A DNA stretch of 36,790 nt from positions 1-36,790 of the forward strand of contig JAJQHG010000075.1 of the NCBI GenBank assembly GCA_021199865.1. The letters are read 5' to 3'. Position 1 is the first letter of the stretch. Each line of letters opens with the position of its first letter. The notes beneath the pieces were generated by a model, which saw nothing but the letters and a program-made list of their open reading frames with translations, had not been told where the DNA came from and did not search any database. A program made the translations under genes and the position numbers. This document shows, one piece after another, positions 8,576 to 17,843 of this stretch. This DNA is from Methanosphaera sp. Lineage in GTDB: Archaea; Methanobacteriota; Methanobacteria; Methanobacteriales; Methanobacteriaceae.

Positions 8576-9586
8576 TTAACTATTTGATAATTCTATAAAC
8601 CTTTCAAGTTGTTTCATAGCGTTACCGTTATCTAGCTGAGTTTTAGCAAGTTCTACGCATTCTGCAATAGTTCCCTTACCTGCAATATATAGGCATACGG
8701 CAGAGTTTAATATAACGATATCACGTTTAGCACCTGTTTCTTTACCGTTTAAAATATCGAGTGCAATCTGCTTATTGATTTCAGGTGAACCTCCAATTAA
8801 ATCTTCGGGTTTACAGAGTTTAAAACCATAGTTTTCTGGATTTATTTCTAACTCTGTAAAAATGCCATTATCGATAAAACAAGCAGATGTTGTAGTGGTC
8901 ATAGTAACTTCATCTAAACCATCATTTCCATGTACCACCATACCTCTAGTAACTCCCAATTTGGATAGTACTTCTGCCATAGGTCTAACCAAATCCTTGC
9001 TATACACTCCCATAAGTTGCATATTCGCACTTGCTGGATTAGACAATGGCCCTAATATGTTAAATACGGTTCTAATTCCTAAACCCTTTCTAACGGGTGC
9101 TACATATTTCATAGAACTATGATATTTTTGAGCAAACATAAAGCACATACCAATCTCTTTTAGTATCTTTTCATTCTGTTCAACAGGGATATCTAATTTT
9201 ACACCTAGACTTTCCAAACAGTCGGCAGCACCGCATTTACTAGATACACTTCTATTTCCGTGTTTTGCTACTGGAACTCCACAAGCAGAAATAACAAATC
9301 CCGAAACGGTTGAAATATTAAAAGTAAAAGCCTCATCGCCACCAGTACCAACGATTTCCAATACGTCCATACCATCATGTTTAAGATGTACTCCAGCCTT
9401 TCTCATACCGTTTGCACAGGCAGTGATTTCTTCAACGGTTTCACCTTTCATTCTCAAAGCTGTTAGATAACTAGCCATTTCCATTTCTGAAGCTTTACCG
9501 CTCATAATCTCATTCATGACCTCTTCTGTCATCTCATAAGATAAGTCTTTGTTATCAACCAATAGTTTGATAGCATCTTTAATCAT
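8576..9586 (-). CDS. trpD: Anthranilate phosphoribosyltransferase
   Basis: Transfers phosphoribose from PRPP to anthranilate; 336 residues, normal length. The PRPP-binding signature GTGGD (residues 80-84) is followed by FNISTVSGFV. The anthranilate-binding KHGNRSVSSKCGAAD block and the HGNDGLDE segment are also present. It is a stand-alone protein, not fused to TrpG. It lies 27 bases after trpG with a purine-rich AAAGGA site upstream. Confidence 0.96.
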   Translation of the reverse strand: MIKDAIKLLVDNKDLSYEMTEEVMNEIMSGKASEMEMASYLTALRMKGETVEEITACANGMRKAGVHLKHDGMDVLEIVGTGGDEAFTFNISTVSGFVISACGVPVAKHGNRSVSSKCGAADCLESLGVKLDIPVEQNEKILKEIGMCFMFAQKYHSSMKYVAPVRKGLGIRTVFNILGPLSNPASANMQLMGVYSKDLVRPMAEVLSKLGVTRGMVVHGNDGLDEVTMTTTTSACFIDNGIFTELEINPENYGFKLCKPEDLIGGSPEINKQIALDILNGKETGAKRDIVILNSAVCLYIAGKGTIAECVELAKTQLDNGNAMKQLERFIELSNS

Positions 9587-9613
9587 AGTAAATCAAATCC
9601 TTTCTTTATAGTG

Positions 9614-10189
9614 TTAGAAATTTTTAATATTTAAGAAGTTTCTAATTATAGTATCCCCACACGAGGTTAAGACACTTTCGGGGTGAAATTGTAAACCATA
9701 GACTTCATAATTTTTTACCTTTACGCCCATAATTTCCCCTTGTAAATCTTCAGAGATTACTTCTAAAGTATCGGGCAAAGATTTTTTTTCGGCTATCAAT
9801 GAGTGATATCTAGCTACTTCTACAATTTCGGGAAGTCCATCAAATAGTGGGCAAGATAAGTCTAACTTGACGGGAGTTTTTTTGCCATGTATCAGCTTAA
9901 TGGCATGGCAGATATTAGCTCCATTTACTTCGCATATTCCTTGATGCCCTAAACATATTCCTAATATTGGAAAAATTCCACTTAACTTTCTAACGACTTC
10001 TTCACTGATACCCGCATCTTTTGGATACCCAGGGCCAGGGGATATTATTATATGGCTAGGATTTAACTTTCTAATCTCATCAATGGTGATACTATCATTT
10101 CTAACCACCTTGATATCTGGATTAATTTCACCTACCAATTGATATAGATTATAGGTAAAACTATCATAGTTATCAATCATTAAAATCAT
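9614..10189 (-). CDS. trpG: Anthranilate synthase glutamine amidotransferase subunit
   Basis: Class I glutaminase supplying ammonia to TrpE; 191 residues. The catalytic triad is visible: Cys79 in LGICLGHQG, and His169 and Glu171 in QFHPES. The N-terminal IDNYDSFTYNL block and the oxyanion strand SPGPGYP are typical. It starts on the last base of the trpE stop (TAATG overlap). It could also serve as PabA; no pab genes are visible here. Confidence 0.96.
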   Translation of the reverse strand: MILMIDNYDSFTYNLYQLVGEINPDIKVVRNDSITIDEIRKLNPSHIIISPGPGYPKDAGISEEVVRKLSGIFPILGICLGHQGICEVNGANICHAIKLIHGKKTPVKLDLSCPLFDGLPEIVEVARYHSLIAEKKSLPDTLEVISEDLQGEIMGVKVKNYEVYGLQFHPESVLTSCGDTIIRNFLNIKNF

Positions 10190-11643
10190 TAGTCATTCAC
10201 CTCCATAGCACCTAGTATAGCATTTATACAAGCCTTAGCCTTATTTTCACTTTCAAGATATTCATTTTCAGGGATACTATCTGCAACTATACCACCACCA
10301 GCTTGAATATATACTCTGTCATTCTTTTTGACAGCCATTCTAATGGCTATACAAGTATCAAGATTTCCAGTGAAGTCTATATAACCTAAAGCACCACCAT
10401 AGATACCTCTAGGTAGATTTTCAATCTCTTCAATGATTTCACAAGCTCTAATCTTAGGTGCTCCCGATAGAGTTCCAGCAGGTAGTATAGAGTTTACACA
10501 ACTATACGCATCATATTCCGATTTTAACTTTCCTTGCACTTCTGAGCAGATGTGCATAATCTTTGAATACTTTAGGACTTCCATATACTTAGTAACTTCA
10601 ACTGAGCCTATTTTGGATATCTTTCCAATGTCATTACGTCCTAAATCCACTAACATATTATGTTCTGATAGTTCCTTTTCATCTTTCATAAGACCTTCTT
10701 CAAGTTCCAAATCTTCTTTATATGTTATACCTCTAGGACGTGAACCAGCTATTGGGAAAGTAGTAACAGTGCCATCTACTAACTTTACTAGTGTTTCTGG
10801 TGATGTAGACATCAATTCCACATCATCGGTTTTCATAAAGACCATATATGGTGATGGATTAGTAGTTCTTAATACTCTATATGCATTGATTAGACTATCT
10901 TTATATTCACATTCAAAACGCCTTGATATTACTGCCTGAAATATATCACCATCAATGATATACTGTTTAGTTTTTTCAATCTTCTTGCAGTAGGCTTCTT
11001 TAGATACACTACAAGTAAACTTAGGTTTAGTAGTTACTGGGAAATTACCTGTAGGCATATCAGTTATTAACTTTTCAAGTTCTCTAATATCTGTAAGAGC
11101 CTTTTCATAATTCTTATCCACATTATCAGTAGACATATTTACTACTATACAGATTTTCTGTTTTAGATGGTCATATGCTATAACCTTATCAAAGAGCATT
11201 AAATCATAGTCGTTGAAATCACTTTCCTTTAGATTTAGAATAGGTTCAGCATAGCCAATCATAGCGTATGAGAAGTATCCGACAAGACCACCAGTAAAGG
11301 TAGGCATATCTTTAAGTTTGGGAGCTTTATACTGCGACATGATATCCCTAAGTGTATCATAAGGTTCAAGTTCACTGATAGTTTTTTCACCATCTTTTTC
11401 AATGGTAACTACATGATTTTTACAAGTAACTCTAACTATTGGATTAAATCCTAGGAAACTATACCTACCCCATTGAGTACCTTGTTCTACACTTTCTAAT
11501 AAGAAATACTTATCATACTTATTAGCAATCTTTCTTAAAAGTGTGATAGGTGTAATAACATCTGCATAGATTTCCCTACACACTGGAATGATAGTATAAT
11601 CTTTAGAAATTCTATCTATTAAGCTATAATCTGGCTTAATCAT
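10189..11643 (-). CDS. trpE: Anthranilate synthase component I
   Basis: Converts chorismate to anthranilate, the committed step; 484 residues. The N-terminal LLES motif (residues 48-51) is the tryptophan feedback-binding element, which favours TrpE over PabB. C-terminal chorismate-binding blocks are PIAGSRPRG, DLGRNDIG and PAGTLSGAPK, with GGIVADS near the end. First gene of the operon, downstream of the T-box leader. Control is thus two-layered: tRNA-Trp charging at transcription (inferred from the leader) and end-product inhibition (inferred from LLES). Confidence 0.97.
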   Translation of the reverse strand: MIKPDYSLIDRISKDYTIIPVCREIYADVITPITLLRKIANKYDKYFLLESVEQGTQWGRYSFLGFNPIVRVTCKNHVVTIEKDGEKTISELEPYDTLRDIMSQYKAPKLKDMPTFTGGLVGYFSYAMIGYAEPILNLKESDFNDYDLMLFDKVIAYDHLKQKICIVVNMSTDNVDKNYEKALTDIRELEKLITDMPTGNFPVTTKPKFTCSVSKEAYCKKIEKTKQYIIDGDIFQAVISRRFECEYKDSLINAYRVLRTTNPSPYMVFMKTDDVELMSTSPETLVKLVDGTVTTFPIAGSRPRGITYKEDLELEEGLMKDEKELSEHNMLVDLGRNDIGKISKIGSVEVTKYMEVLKYSKIMHICSEVQGKLKSEYDAYSCVNSILPAGTLSGAPKIRACEIIEEIENLPRGIYGGALGYIDFTGNLDTCIAIRMAVKKNDRVYIQAGGGIVADSIPENEYLESENKAKACINAILGAMEVND

Positions 11644-11686
11644 GATATATAATCACCCTTCCATGATATAAAAATTTTCCATATAA

Positions 11687-11724
11687 ATAAAAAAGCTTTT
11701 ATCCCAAAAACATGGGACAAAAGC
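11687..11724 (-). terminator. Conditional terminator of the trp T-box leader
   Basis: On the minus strand a 12-bp stem GCTTTTGTCCCA / TGGGATAAAAGC (11724-11695, one G-T pair) is followed directly by TTTTTTA. It sits between the T-box and trpE, the position of the regulated terminator in this riboswitch class. Confidence 0.88.
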
Positions 11725-12045
11725 AATAAAATGTAACTTCTGCGATACCACCCAAATTGCTATATGTATTAAACATATAACCACTCTTTTATGCACAACC
11801 ATGCACACTCTATTGATAACGGGTTGAGTTCCCGTCAGTTACTACTTATGATTAAAAACCATGTTCGGACTGCCCTCACAGAACCATTCAAAAAAGATTT
11901 CCTATTAGCTTACACCAACCGCTAACTCTCTGTAAGTGAAATGCTTAATCTACTATCTCTGCTCAAAGGTTTAATTATATTATTTCAATTCACACTCGAC
12001 ATATTATCTGAGTGCGACGTACATACATTTAAACTAAAACTATAA
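11687..12045 (-). promoter_or_regulatory. T-box leader (tRNA-Trp responsive) of the trp operon
   Basis: The minus-strand leader carries the conserved T-box AATTTGGGTGGTATCGCAG (about 11757-11740). A Stem I region upstream includes AGAGAGTTAGCGGTTGGTG. The specifier is read as TGG (11886-11884) in the context GAATGGTTC, a Trp codon matching the operon downstream. Downstream of the T-box lies a strong terminator (separate entry). Uncharged tRNA-Trp would pair with the T-box and favour the antiterminator. The leader's 5' edge is estimated from the promoter. Confidence 0.9.
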
Positions 12046-12048
12046 TAT

Positions 12049-12078
12049 ATTATACTCTACAAGTTAGTATTTTGTCAA
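12049..12078 (-). promoter_or_regulatory. Sigma-A promoter of the trp operon
   Basis: Minus strand: -35 TTGACA (12078-12073), 18-base spacer, -10 TATAAT (12054-12049), placing transcription start near 12,042, just before the T-box Stem I. It lies about 70 bases beyond the jetC stop on the same strand, so read-through from the defence operon into the T-box is possible. Confidence 0.8.
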
Positions 12079-12083
12079 TGGTC

Positions 12084-12120
12084 ATATTGCATAAAAAAAT
12101 GAAATCAATATATGCAATAT
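12084..12120. repeat. Inverted repeat after jetC
   Basis: ATATTGCATA (12084-12093) and its exact complement TATGCAATAT (12111-12120), separated by 17 bases with an A-run. It could be a weak terminator for the jet operon, but no T-run follows on the minus strand. It also marks the left edge of the defence operon. Confidence 0.45.
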
Positions 12121-12145
12121 ATACAATTATGGAACGTAGAACACA

Positions 12146-15100
12146 TTAAAACAACGTCATCTGTTCTGTTTTCATAGAGATATGCTCTAGGCGACTGTTT
12201 TTGCTAACATCTCCACTGATGATAGGTTTCTCGATTTTAAGATAAGATTTATTGCTGTAAAGTGGAGTCTTTAATGCAAGTTGATAGATAACGTTGAATT
12301 GATTGGTAATCGAGCTTTGATTTAAATCTGAAAGGCAGATAAGCTGGCATTTAAACTTCTTTGAAACTGCAATCATAGCATCAAGAAACGTTTTTGAAGA
12401 AGTTTTTCCAAAAGGATTATCAATTATAAATACTTTGGAAAAAGTTTCATTTGAACCGTTTGATTCTGAAATTCTATGACGTTCATAATCTATTAACGTG
12501 GAGATAAAAGCAAATGCTGAAATAAACATCTGTGCACCTGAATTTTGAACGATAACATCTTCCCATTTTCGTAGACTTCCAATTCCGTTAGTAGCATCGA
12601 CAGTATAAAGCTTAACGGGAATATGTCTTTTTCCGATAACAATGTTGAGAAGTTCACGGTTGGAAAAAGTTTTTTCAATTTTCTTGCGGAGAAGTTGTTT
12701 ATTATTAACAGCATCAAAATTTTCCTCACGTAGACTTATTAAAAAGTTCTGAAGTGCAATACGCATTGCATTTTCACATTCAGGGTCTGGCTTTTCGGGA
12801 ATATCTATAAAAAGGGTCTGTCGATTTTTTCCATCAAGTTTAACTCTTGAGAGGTTTGACATATCACGGACTTCACTAAAAATTTTCTTACCTTGTTCAA
12901 GAGCCTGTCTAATAAAGATACTCTTCTGATTTTCTATGTTTTCAAGATTATGTTTTGCTAAATTCAACTCATCTTGTAGATATTTACAGCAATCCTTTAC
13001 ACGTTCGTAAATAGGAAAAGTATGTTCAAAGCTGTCGGCATTTTCGGGGGTCATATTTGAAATAAAAGACGTAATTACTTCGTACTCACAATTAGAATAG
13101 TCTGAGCGTACTTTATTGTAGGTACTCTGAAGTTTTTTGTATATTTTGTCAGTTTTCCTCTTATGATTATTCAGTGTATCTATCAATTCCGTTGGATTTA
13201 TCTCATCGATGTTGTCTGTAAAAAAAGAGTGTTTCTTTTTAAGATTATCGCAACTATGATACAACTGATTGTATTTGTTTCTGCATTTCTGCGAAAATTT
13301 TTCATTGTTATTTATTTTTTCGACTATAATTTTTTCCCTATTTTCAAGGAGCTTTTTGCGTTCATTGAAATTTTTCTTTATCTTGCTCATTTCAAGAGGA
13401 TTGTTATAGTCATTATCTTTAAGATTCTTTTCTGTCGCTTTAAATCTTTCATCATATATGATAAGTTCTTTTTCAAGAGTTGTATATTTATTATTTGCCT
13501 TTGAAAGTTCTGCTTCTTTTTCATCTTTATTCTTTTCAGCCATCTCAAAAATTCTTTCGTTGTAGAGAATCTTTTCATACTCTTCACTGTTGACATTAAG
13601 CTTGTTGAGTTCTTTTAATCTATCTGTAGCAGTTTCTTCATATTCCTCAATAGCACTTTCTATTGCTTTTCGACTTTGAGCCTTGTCATTTAAGATACTC
13701 TCATATTCAGCTTCCATTTGCTCGATAGAAATTTTGAGCATATTTCCAATAGTATTGTTATCAAGTTTGGAAAGTTTTCTTTTTGTATTTGAAATAGTTT
13801 CCTCTTTACTGCGTATATTCTCAATGTTATTGCTTTTTTCGGCATTAATTTCGGTAATATCTGATTCAGTTTTTCTTAATCTTTCGTCATTAATATTTAT
13901 ATCTGTTTCAGTTTTGGAAAGTTTTTCTCTGTTAGAAATAAATATCTCATTTTCGGAAAGATAGTTTTCAAAGCACTGCTTATTCTGATTATTCATGCGG
14001 AACTGTTCTTTTAAATTGATAATATCAAACTGTAAATCATTTTTGTTGTTAGTAGCAGTATCTCTTTCAGATTTTATCATATTTATTCTTTCGTCATCGG
14101 AAATAATATGGCTTTTGGTTTCATTTAGTTCACTGTTTTTGGAAGGTAAAAAAGTACTGTCATACTTAAAACTAAGATAATCTTTTTTTGCCAATGAAAG
14201 TTCTTCGAGTTTTGATTTAAGTTCACCTATATTTTTCTCGATTTTTTTCATTTCTCCGTTGAGTTTCTCAAGATATAACTTCTTTCGTTCTTCGTCAATG
14301 CATTCCTTGTTGTAAAGACAAACGAACATACTTTTTTCATCAAGTTCAGCAATTTTTGGAATGTGACTTATATTACGTTGAATATCTTCAAATGTAATAA
14401 TGGGAACAGCTTTATTGACGTTTTCACTGAAAACAGTTTTCTTTATACACTGATAATCTTTTTCCTTAACAATATAGCTAAAGGGGAGCATTGGATTTAC
14501 TTTAAGAAGTAGTTCTCTTTGTTTATCGCTTTTTTCTTCTGCAAGATACTTTTCACCTGTTTCATAATCAATGTTATGTGCATCGAGAATTGCTGAAAAT
14601 TCAGGTGAGGTATGAACTGCACCATTATTTACTGCACTTCGATAAGTTTCTTTTGCATGATAATCTCGTTGAAATTCATCTAATCTTTTCTTATATTTTT
14701 TCTCTTGAAAGTCGATGCTAATCAGATTTATTTCACTATTGTAAAGTTCGCTTTCACTTAAATTGAAAAACTTTAAAGCACTTACTGCCTTTGACTTTGC
14801 TTTTTCAAATTCAGCGATTATGTTCTTTATTTCCAAGCATTTTATATCCAGTTGATGTTTTTCATCTGTCAGTGTAGATTCCTCATTATTAAGGCTTGTT
14901 ATTTTTTCAGAAAGTTTTTCAATTTCAGAATTTTTTGCATTAATAGTGTCGTTTATCAATTTTTTTTTATTTTCGAAGTCAGTTTGTATTTTTAAAATAT
15001 CGTTTTTGTCGTATTCTCCGAGAAAATCTCTTGCAAGGGAAATGTTAAGCTCTTTGAAAACGTTCTGTTCATATTTTTCGAACTGGTCTATCTTGCTTGA

Positions 15101-16492
15101 AAGTTTGCCTTTTTCGGTAAGAAGTACATTATTTATTTTTGTGATTTCTATCTTTTCTAAGGAAAGCTTTTTAATTCTCTTATCTATTTCCATGTTTCTT
15201 TTTACAAGTGATTCAAGTTGGCTTTCTGTTTCATTTATAAGTGCAGAGTAAACATGATTTAATGAAAATACAAGGTCATTGTATCTTGAATTATCATTTT
15301 CTCCTATAAGTTTAGCAAGAGTTATTTTTTTAGCCTCAGCCTTTCCTTTATATTTTTTGTATTCGCCGTAGAGCTTTGTAGCATTCAGTATATTGATACG
15401 TTTTTCTGCTTCATTGTATAAGTTTTGTGCATTTTCCAAATCAATCTGTGCATTTTCAGTTATTTTTTTTTGATTCTCGAATAAATTAAGAGCGGTATAA
15501 TAATCGTCTGAAAGCTTTTCGTATCTTATTATTTCGGTTTGAGTTTTAATCTGTTCAAGTTCATCTTTGCAGTGTTCAGTATTTTCATCGGTAGATTTTG
15601 AACTGTTTAACAGAAAATAATAGATATCAGCAATGTTTTGTTGATGCTGTTCAGTAGCATCATAGCCTTCCATAAGTTCATTTAGATTATCTATGTAACC
15701 GTCCACATCGTTTAAAAAACGTTCATAATATTCTTTGCTACGTAAGATTTCATCGTTGCTATCTATTTCTTCAATTAAGGCACTGAACGTTTCATGAAGA
15801 TTATTTCCGAGTCTTAAGTTGTTGACGATTGTCTTTAGAATCCATTCATCGAAAAGCTTATCAGATGTTTTTATATTCTTAAACAGTTCAGAAATACCGC
15901 CTTCTGTTTCGTTACAGTTTGCGATTGTTTTCCATTCATTTGAATATATACCGTTTTCAGCAAGTTTTTCAAAGTAGTGGTCTTTATTGTCGGGGTGAAA
16001 GTAGTCGAAATCAGTTCCCGATTTAACATTGTTGCGAATGATAGTCCTACATTTTTCATACGATTCAAATGAAACACTTCGACCATTATGGACTATGAAC
16101 GGAACACTCTCAATATCAAACTTACAAGCATCTGTATAGCGGTTTGTGAAAGTAAAATAATTTATTTTTGAAGTGTTGCTTTCATCTGCTGAGGATTTTT
16201 TCATAACGATTCCCGTTAGAAAATATGTAGGAACGGATACGTTGTCGAGCTTCCACTCTATAAAAATAAATGAAGGTTGCTTAGAATAAAGATATGACTC
16301 CATGTTTCTGTCATGAATTTTAATACATGGATTCATAGGTTGCATCATAAGTTGAACTAATACACTTTTTCCACTTCCATTTTTGAGGTTAATTAACATA
16401 TTTTCGCAGTTATAGGAATCATAAATTTCGTCCATGATATATTTTCCATCATATAGAATATTCGCAATTCGGATTCTGTTAATTTTAGGCAT
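12146..16492 (-). CDS. jetC: Wadjet SMC-like ATPase JetC (MukB-related)
   Basis: At 1,448 residues this is the motor of a Wadjet-type condensin-like defence complex, which in characterised systems extrudes DNA loops and has circular plasmids cut. An N-terminal ATPase half carries Walker A LKNGSGKS (residues 36-43). Very long Lys/Glu/Asn-rich coiled coils fill about residues 260-1250, interrupted by a more globular, hinge-like region (about 600-720). The C-terminal half has a degenerate signature NSGAQMF (1317-1323) and Walker B VFIIDNPFG with Asp1358. The residue after Asp is Asn, where most SMC/ABC ATPases have the catalytic Glu. The start at 16492 has GGAGG and lies 3 bases after jetB. SbcC and MukB are excluded by the neighbouring Toprim and kleisin-like genes. 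Confidence 0.88.
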   Translation of the reverse strand: MPKINRIRIANILYDGKYIMDEIYDSYNCENMLINLKNGSGKSVLVQLMMQPMNPCIKIHDRNMESYLYSKQPSFIFIEWKLDNVSVPTYFLTGIVMKKSSADESNTSKINYFTFTNRYTDACKFDIESVPFIVHNGRSVSFESYEKCRTIIRNNVKSGTDFDYFHPDNKDHYFEKLAENGIYSNEWKTIANCNETEGGISELFKNIKTSDKLFDEWILKTIVNNLRLGNNLHETFSALIEEIDSNDEILRSKEYYERFLNDVDGYIDNLNELMEGYDATEQHQQNIADIYYFLLNSSKSTDENTEHCKDELEQIKTQTEIIRYEKLSDDYYTALNLFENQKKITENAQIDLENAQNLYNEAEKRINILNATKLYGEYKKYKGKAEAKKITLAKLIGENDNSRYNDLVFSLNHVYSALINETESQLESLVKRNMEIDKRIKKLSLEKIEITKINNVLLTEKGKLSSKIDQFEKYEQNVFKELNISLARDFLGEYDKNDILKIQTDFENKKKLINDTINAKNSEIEKLSEKITSLNNEESTLTDEKHQLDIKCLEIKNIIAEFEKAKSKAVSALKFFNLSESELYNSEINLISIDFQEKKYKKRLDEFQRDYHAKETYRSAVNNGAVHTSPEFSAILDAHNIDYETGEKYLAEEKSDKQRELLLKVNPMLPFSYIVKEKDYQCIKKTVFSENVNKAVPIITFEDIQRNISHIPKIAELDEKSMFVCLYNKECIDEERKKLYLEKLNGEMKKIEKNIGELKSKLEELSLAKKDYLSFKYDSTFLPSKNSELNETKSHIISDDERINMIKSERDTATNNKNDLQFDIINLKEQFRMNNQNKQCFENYLSENEIFISNREKLSKTETDININDERLRKTESDITEINAEKSNNIENIRSKEETISNTKRKLSKLDNNTIGNMLKISIEQMEAEYESILNDKAQSRKAIESAIEEYEETATDRLKELNKLNVNSEEYEKILYNERIFEMAEKNKDEKEAELSKANNKYTTLEKELIIYDERFKATEKNLKDNDYNNPLEMSKIKKNFNERKKLLENREKIIVEKINNNEKFSQKCRNKYNQLYHSCDNLKKKHSFFTDNIDEINPTELIDTLNNHKRKTDKIYKKLQSTYNKVRSDYSNCEYEVITSFISNMTPENADSFEHTFPIYERVKDCCKYLQDELNLAKHNLENIENQKSIFIRQALEQGKKIFSEVRDMSNLSRVKLDGKNRQTLFIDIPEKPDPECENAMRIALQNFLISLREENFDAVNNKQLLRKKIEKTFSNRELLNIVIGKRHIPVKLYTVDATNGIGSLRKWEDVIVQNSGAQMFISAFAFISTLIDYERHRISESNGSNETFSKVFIIDNPFGKTSSKTFLDAMIAVSKKFKCQLICLSDLNQSSITNQFNVIYQLALKTPLYSNKSYLKIEKPIISGDVSKNSRLEHISMKTEQMTLF

Positions 16493-16495
16493 GAT

Positions 16496-17164
16496 TTATC
16501 CCTCCGTATAAAACATTTCATTAATCTCTTTAACTCTGTCATTTGAAAGATAGTAGTTTATCATAAGGTCATCAAGACGTTGAGTGGTTCTTATTTCAGT
16601 GCCGTTATCCAGAATGGTTATTAGTTTCTGATTTTCAAGGAATCTACAAGCAGACATAACCGTTCCATAACGAGTAGAGCGTTTTTCCTCATCGAAGATA
16701 GTTTTGCTCACCCATAACTCTTTTATATCTTTGAAGTTTACCAAATAGTGTTCCTGTATTTCATCTACATCAACTGTTGAAAAACGCTTGTCAGTTTCGG
16801 CAACAATGTCTTTTATTTGTAAAAATTCAGTATTTTTTGGGTTTGTATTCTTTCCACCAAAAAACAGATACAGAATAAACATAACTATGTAGCATTGCAG
16901 ATAAGCATCTGCAAGACGTGCACTTGCGTTTATGCTCATTCTGATATCTTTCATCGTAAAGCCAATCATGGGATTATCAGGTTTTGGAACAATATAAATA
17001 TCATGTGGAAGTTCTACCAAATCGAAATCCAGTTCTTTAGCTATAATATGTATTTGATTATTTGTTTCCTCATTCCAATAATCGTAGAACAACTCTCTGT
17101 CAGAAACATTGTTGATGTTTCCATTACATACAAGTTTTTTATATATTTTAAGTGCCTTAGTCAT
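16496..17164 (-). CDS. jetB: Wadjet protein JetB (MukE-like winged-helix subunit)
   Basis: A 222-residue protein in the MukE/JetB position, directly before the SMC-like gene. It is predicted mixed alpha/beta with winged-helix character in the C-terminal half (RYGTVMSACRFLENQKLITI, then a hairpin and a helix), as expected for the subunit that bridges kleisin and SMC. There is no catalytic motif. The start overlaps the preceding ORF's stop by 8 bases (ATGACTAA), and jetC begins 3 bases after its end, implying co-translation of complex subunits. The call rests on operon position, length and fold-like pattern rather than a diagnostic motif. Confidence 0.75.
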   Translation of the reverse strand: MTKALKIYKKLVCNGNINNVSDRELFYDYWNEETNNQIHIIAKELDFDLVELPHDIYIVPKPDNPMIGFTMKDIRMSINASARLADAYLQCYIVMFILYLFFGGKNTNPKNTEFLQIKDIVAETDKRFSTVDVDEIQEHYLVNFKDIKELWVSKTIFDEEKRSTRYGTVMSACRFLENQKLITILDNGTEIRTTQRLDDLMINYYLSNDRVKEINEMFYTEG

Positions 17165-17843
17165 TAAAATTCACCTCAAAAATTAGATTATTTATGCTAG
17201 TTCTAAATTTAACGACCGTATCATTTCCCATAGAAACAGTATATGATATTATATCGTCACTCTTATGAACTGTTATCTTGTTTATTTTGTAAAAATCATT
17301 TTGCTCAGAGAAAACTTTGAAGAGGCAGTAAGAAAGGTCAAATTCACCTGTAGCCTCTGTTGAAATTTCGTCCTCATTTTTTTTCCATGTAGATATATCG
17401 AGCGTTCCAAATTCATATAGTTTAAGAAATACTATGTATGTATTTTTATCCGAAAGCATTTCATAGAAATTTCCATCTTTTCTGAGATAGTTTAGAAAAT
17501 CTTTCAATGTAAACCTTTTATTCTGCGATGCAAAATGTAGAAGTTCACCGATAAGCCTTACATATTCCGTACTTTGTTTTTCTTTTTTAGTAATCTCTGT
17601 ATCTTCCGTAAAGTTAGGTTCTTCATGAATATTTGTTTCATGTATACTTTCGGCTATAGACTGTTCGGAGTATAACTCTGTAACGTTAAGGCTTTTTTTG
17701 AGCTGTATCTTCATAAGGGGAGTCAAGAGCCTATTAATTTTTTCCATATCATTCACACCACCATTTTCGAGTGGAGTTAGGATATATTTTTCAAAATCGT
17801 ATGTTTTTTTATGCATATAGCGAATCACGTAGCATTTCAACAT
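17157..17843 (-). CDS. jetA: Wadjet kleisin JetA, C-terminal part (separate reading frame)
   Basis: A 228-residue ORF that appears to be the C-terminal half of JetA, the MukF-like kleisin of Wadjet. From Met10 it reads MHKKTYDFEKYILTPL, a natural continuation of the upstream ORF's last helix. A linker rich in Glu/Thr follows (about 50-85), then a winged-helix-like C-terminal domain. Two starts are possible. The ATG at 17843 has AAAGGA 5 bases upstream and a 35-base overlap; the ATG at 17816 overlaps by 8 bases (ATGCATAA) but has no clear ribosome-binding site. Either this is a true two-chain JetA or a frameshift separates the halves. Its stop overlaps jetB by 8 bases. Confidence 0.7.
   Translation of the reverse strand: MLKCYVIRYMHKKTYDFEKYILTPLENGGVNDMEKINRLLTPLMKIQLKKSLNVTELYSEQSIAESIHETNIHEEPNFTEDTEITKKEKQSTEYVRLIGELLHFASQNKRFTLKDFLNYLRKDGNFYEMLSDKNTYIVFLKLYEFGTLDISTWKKNEDEISTEATGEFDLSYCLFKVFSEQNDFYKINKITVHKSDDIISYTVSMGNDTVVKFRTSINNLIFEVNFND

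Noticed and set aside
12146..16492. JetC as a chromosomal condensin (MukB) or SbcC
   Set aside because: The gene sits with a Toprim JetD-like gene and a kleisin/MukE-like pair in one operon; SbcC would be beside SbcD, and MukB proper is restricted to gammaproteobacteria.
17800..17830. A AAA AAC slippery heptamer near the end of the first jetA ORF, suggesting programmed frameshifting
   Set aside because: The A-run begins inside and after the TAA stop codon of the upstream frame, so ribosomes would terminate before reaching the slip site. The shift needed is also +1, not the -1 such heptamers promote.
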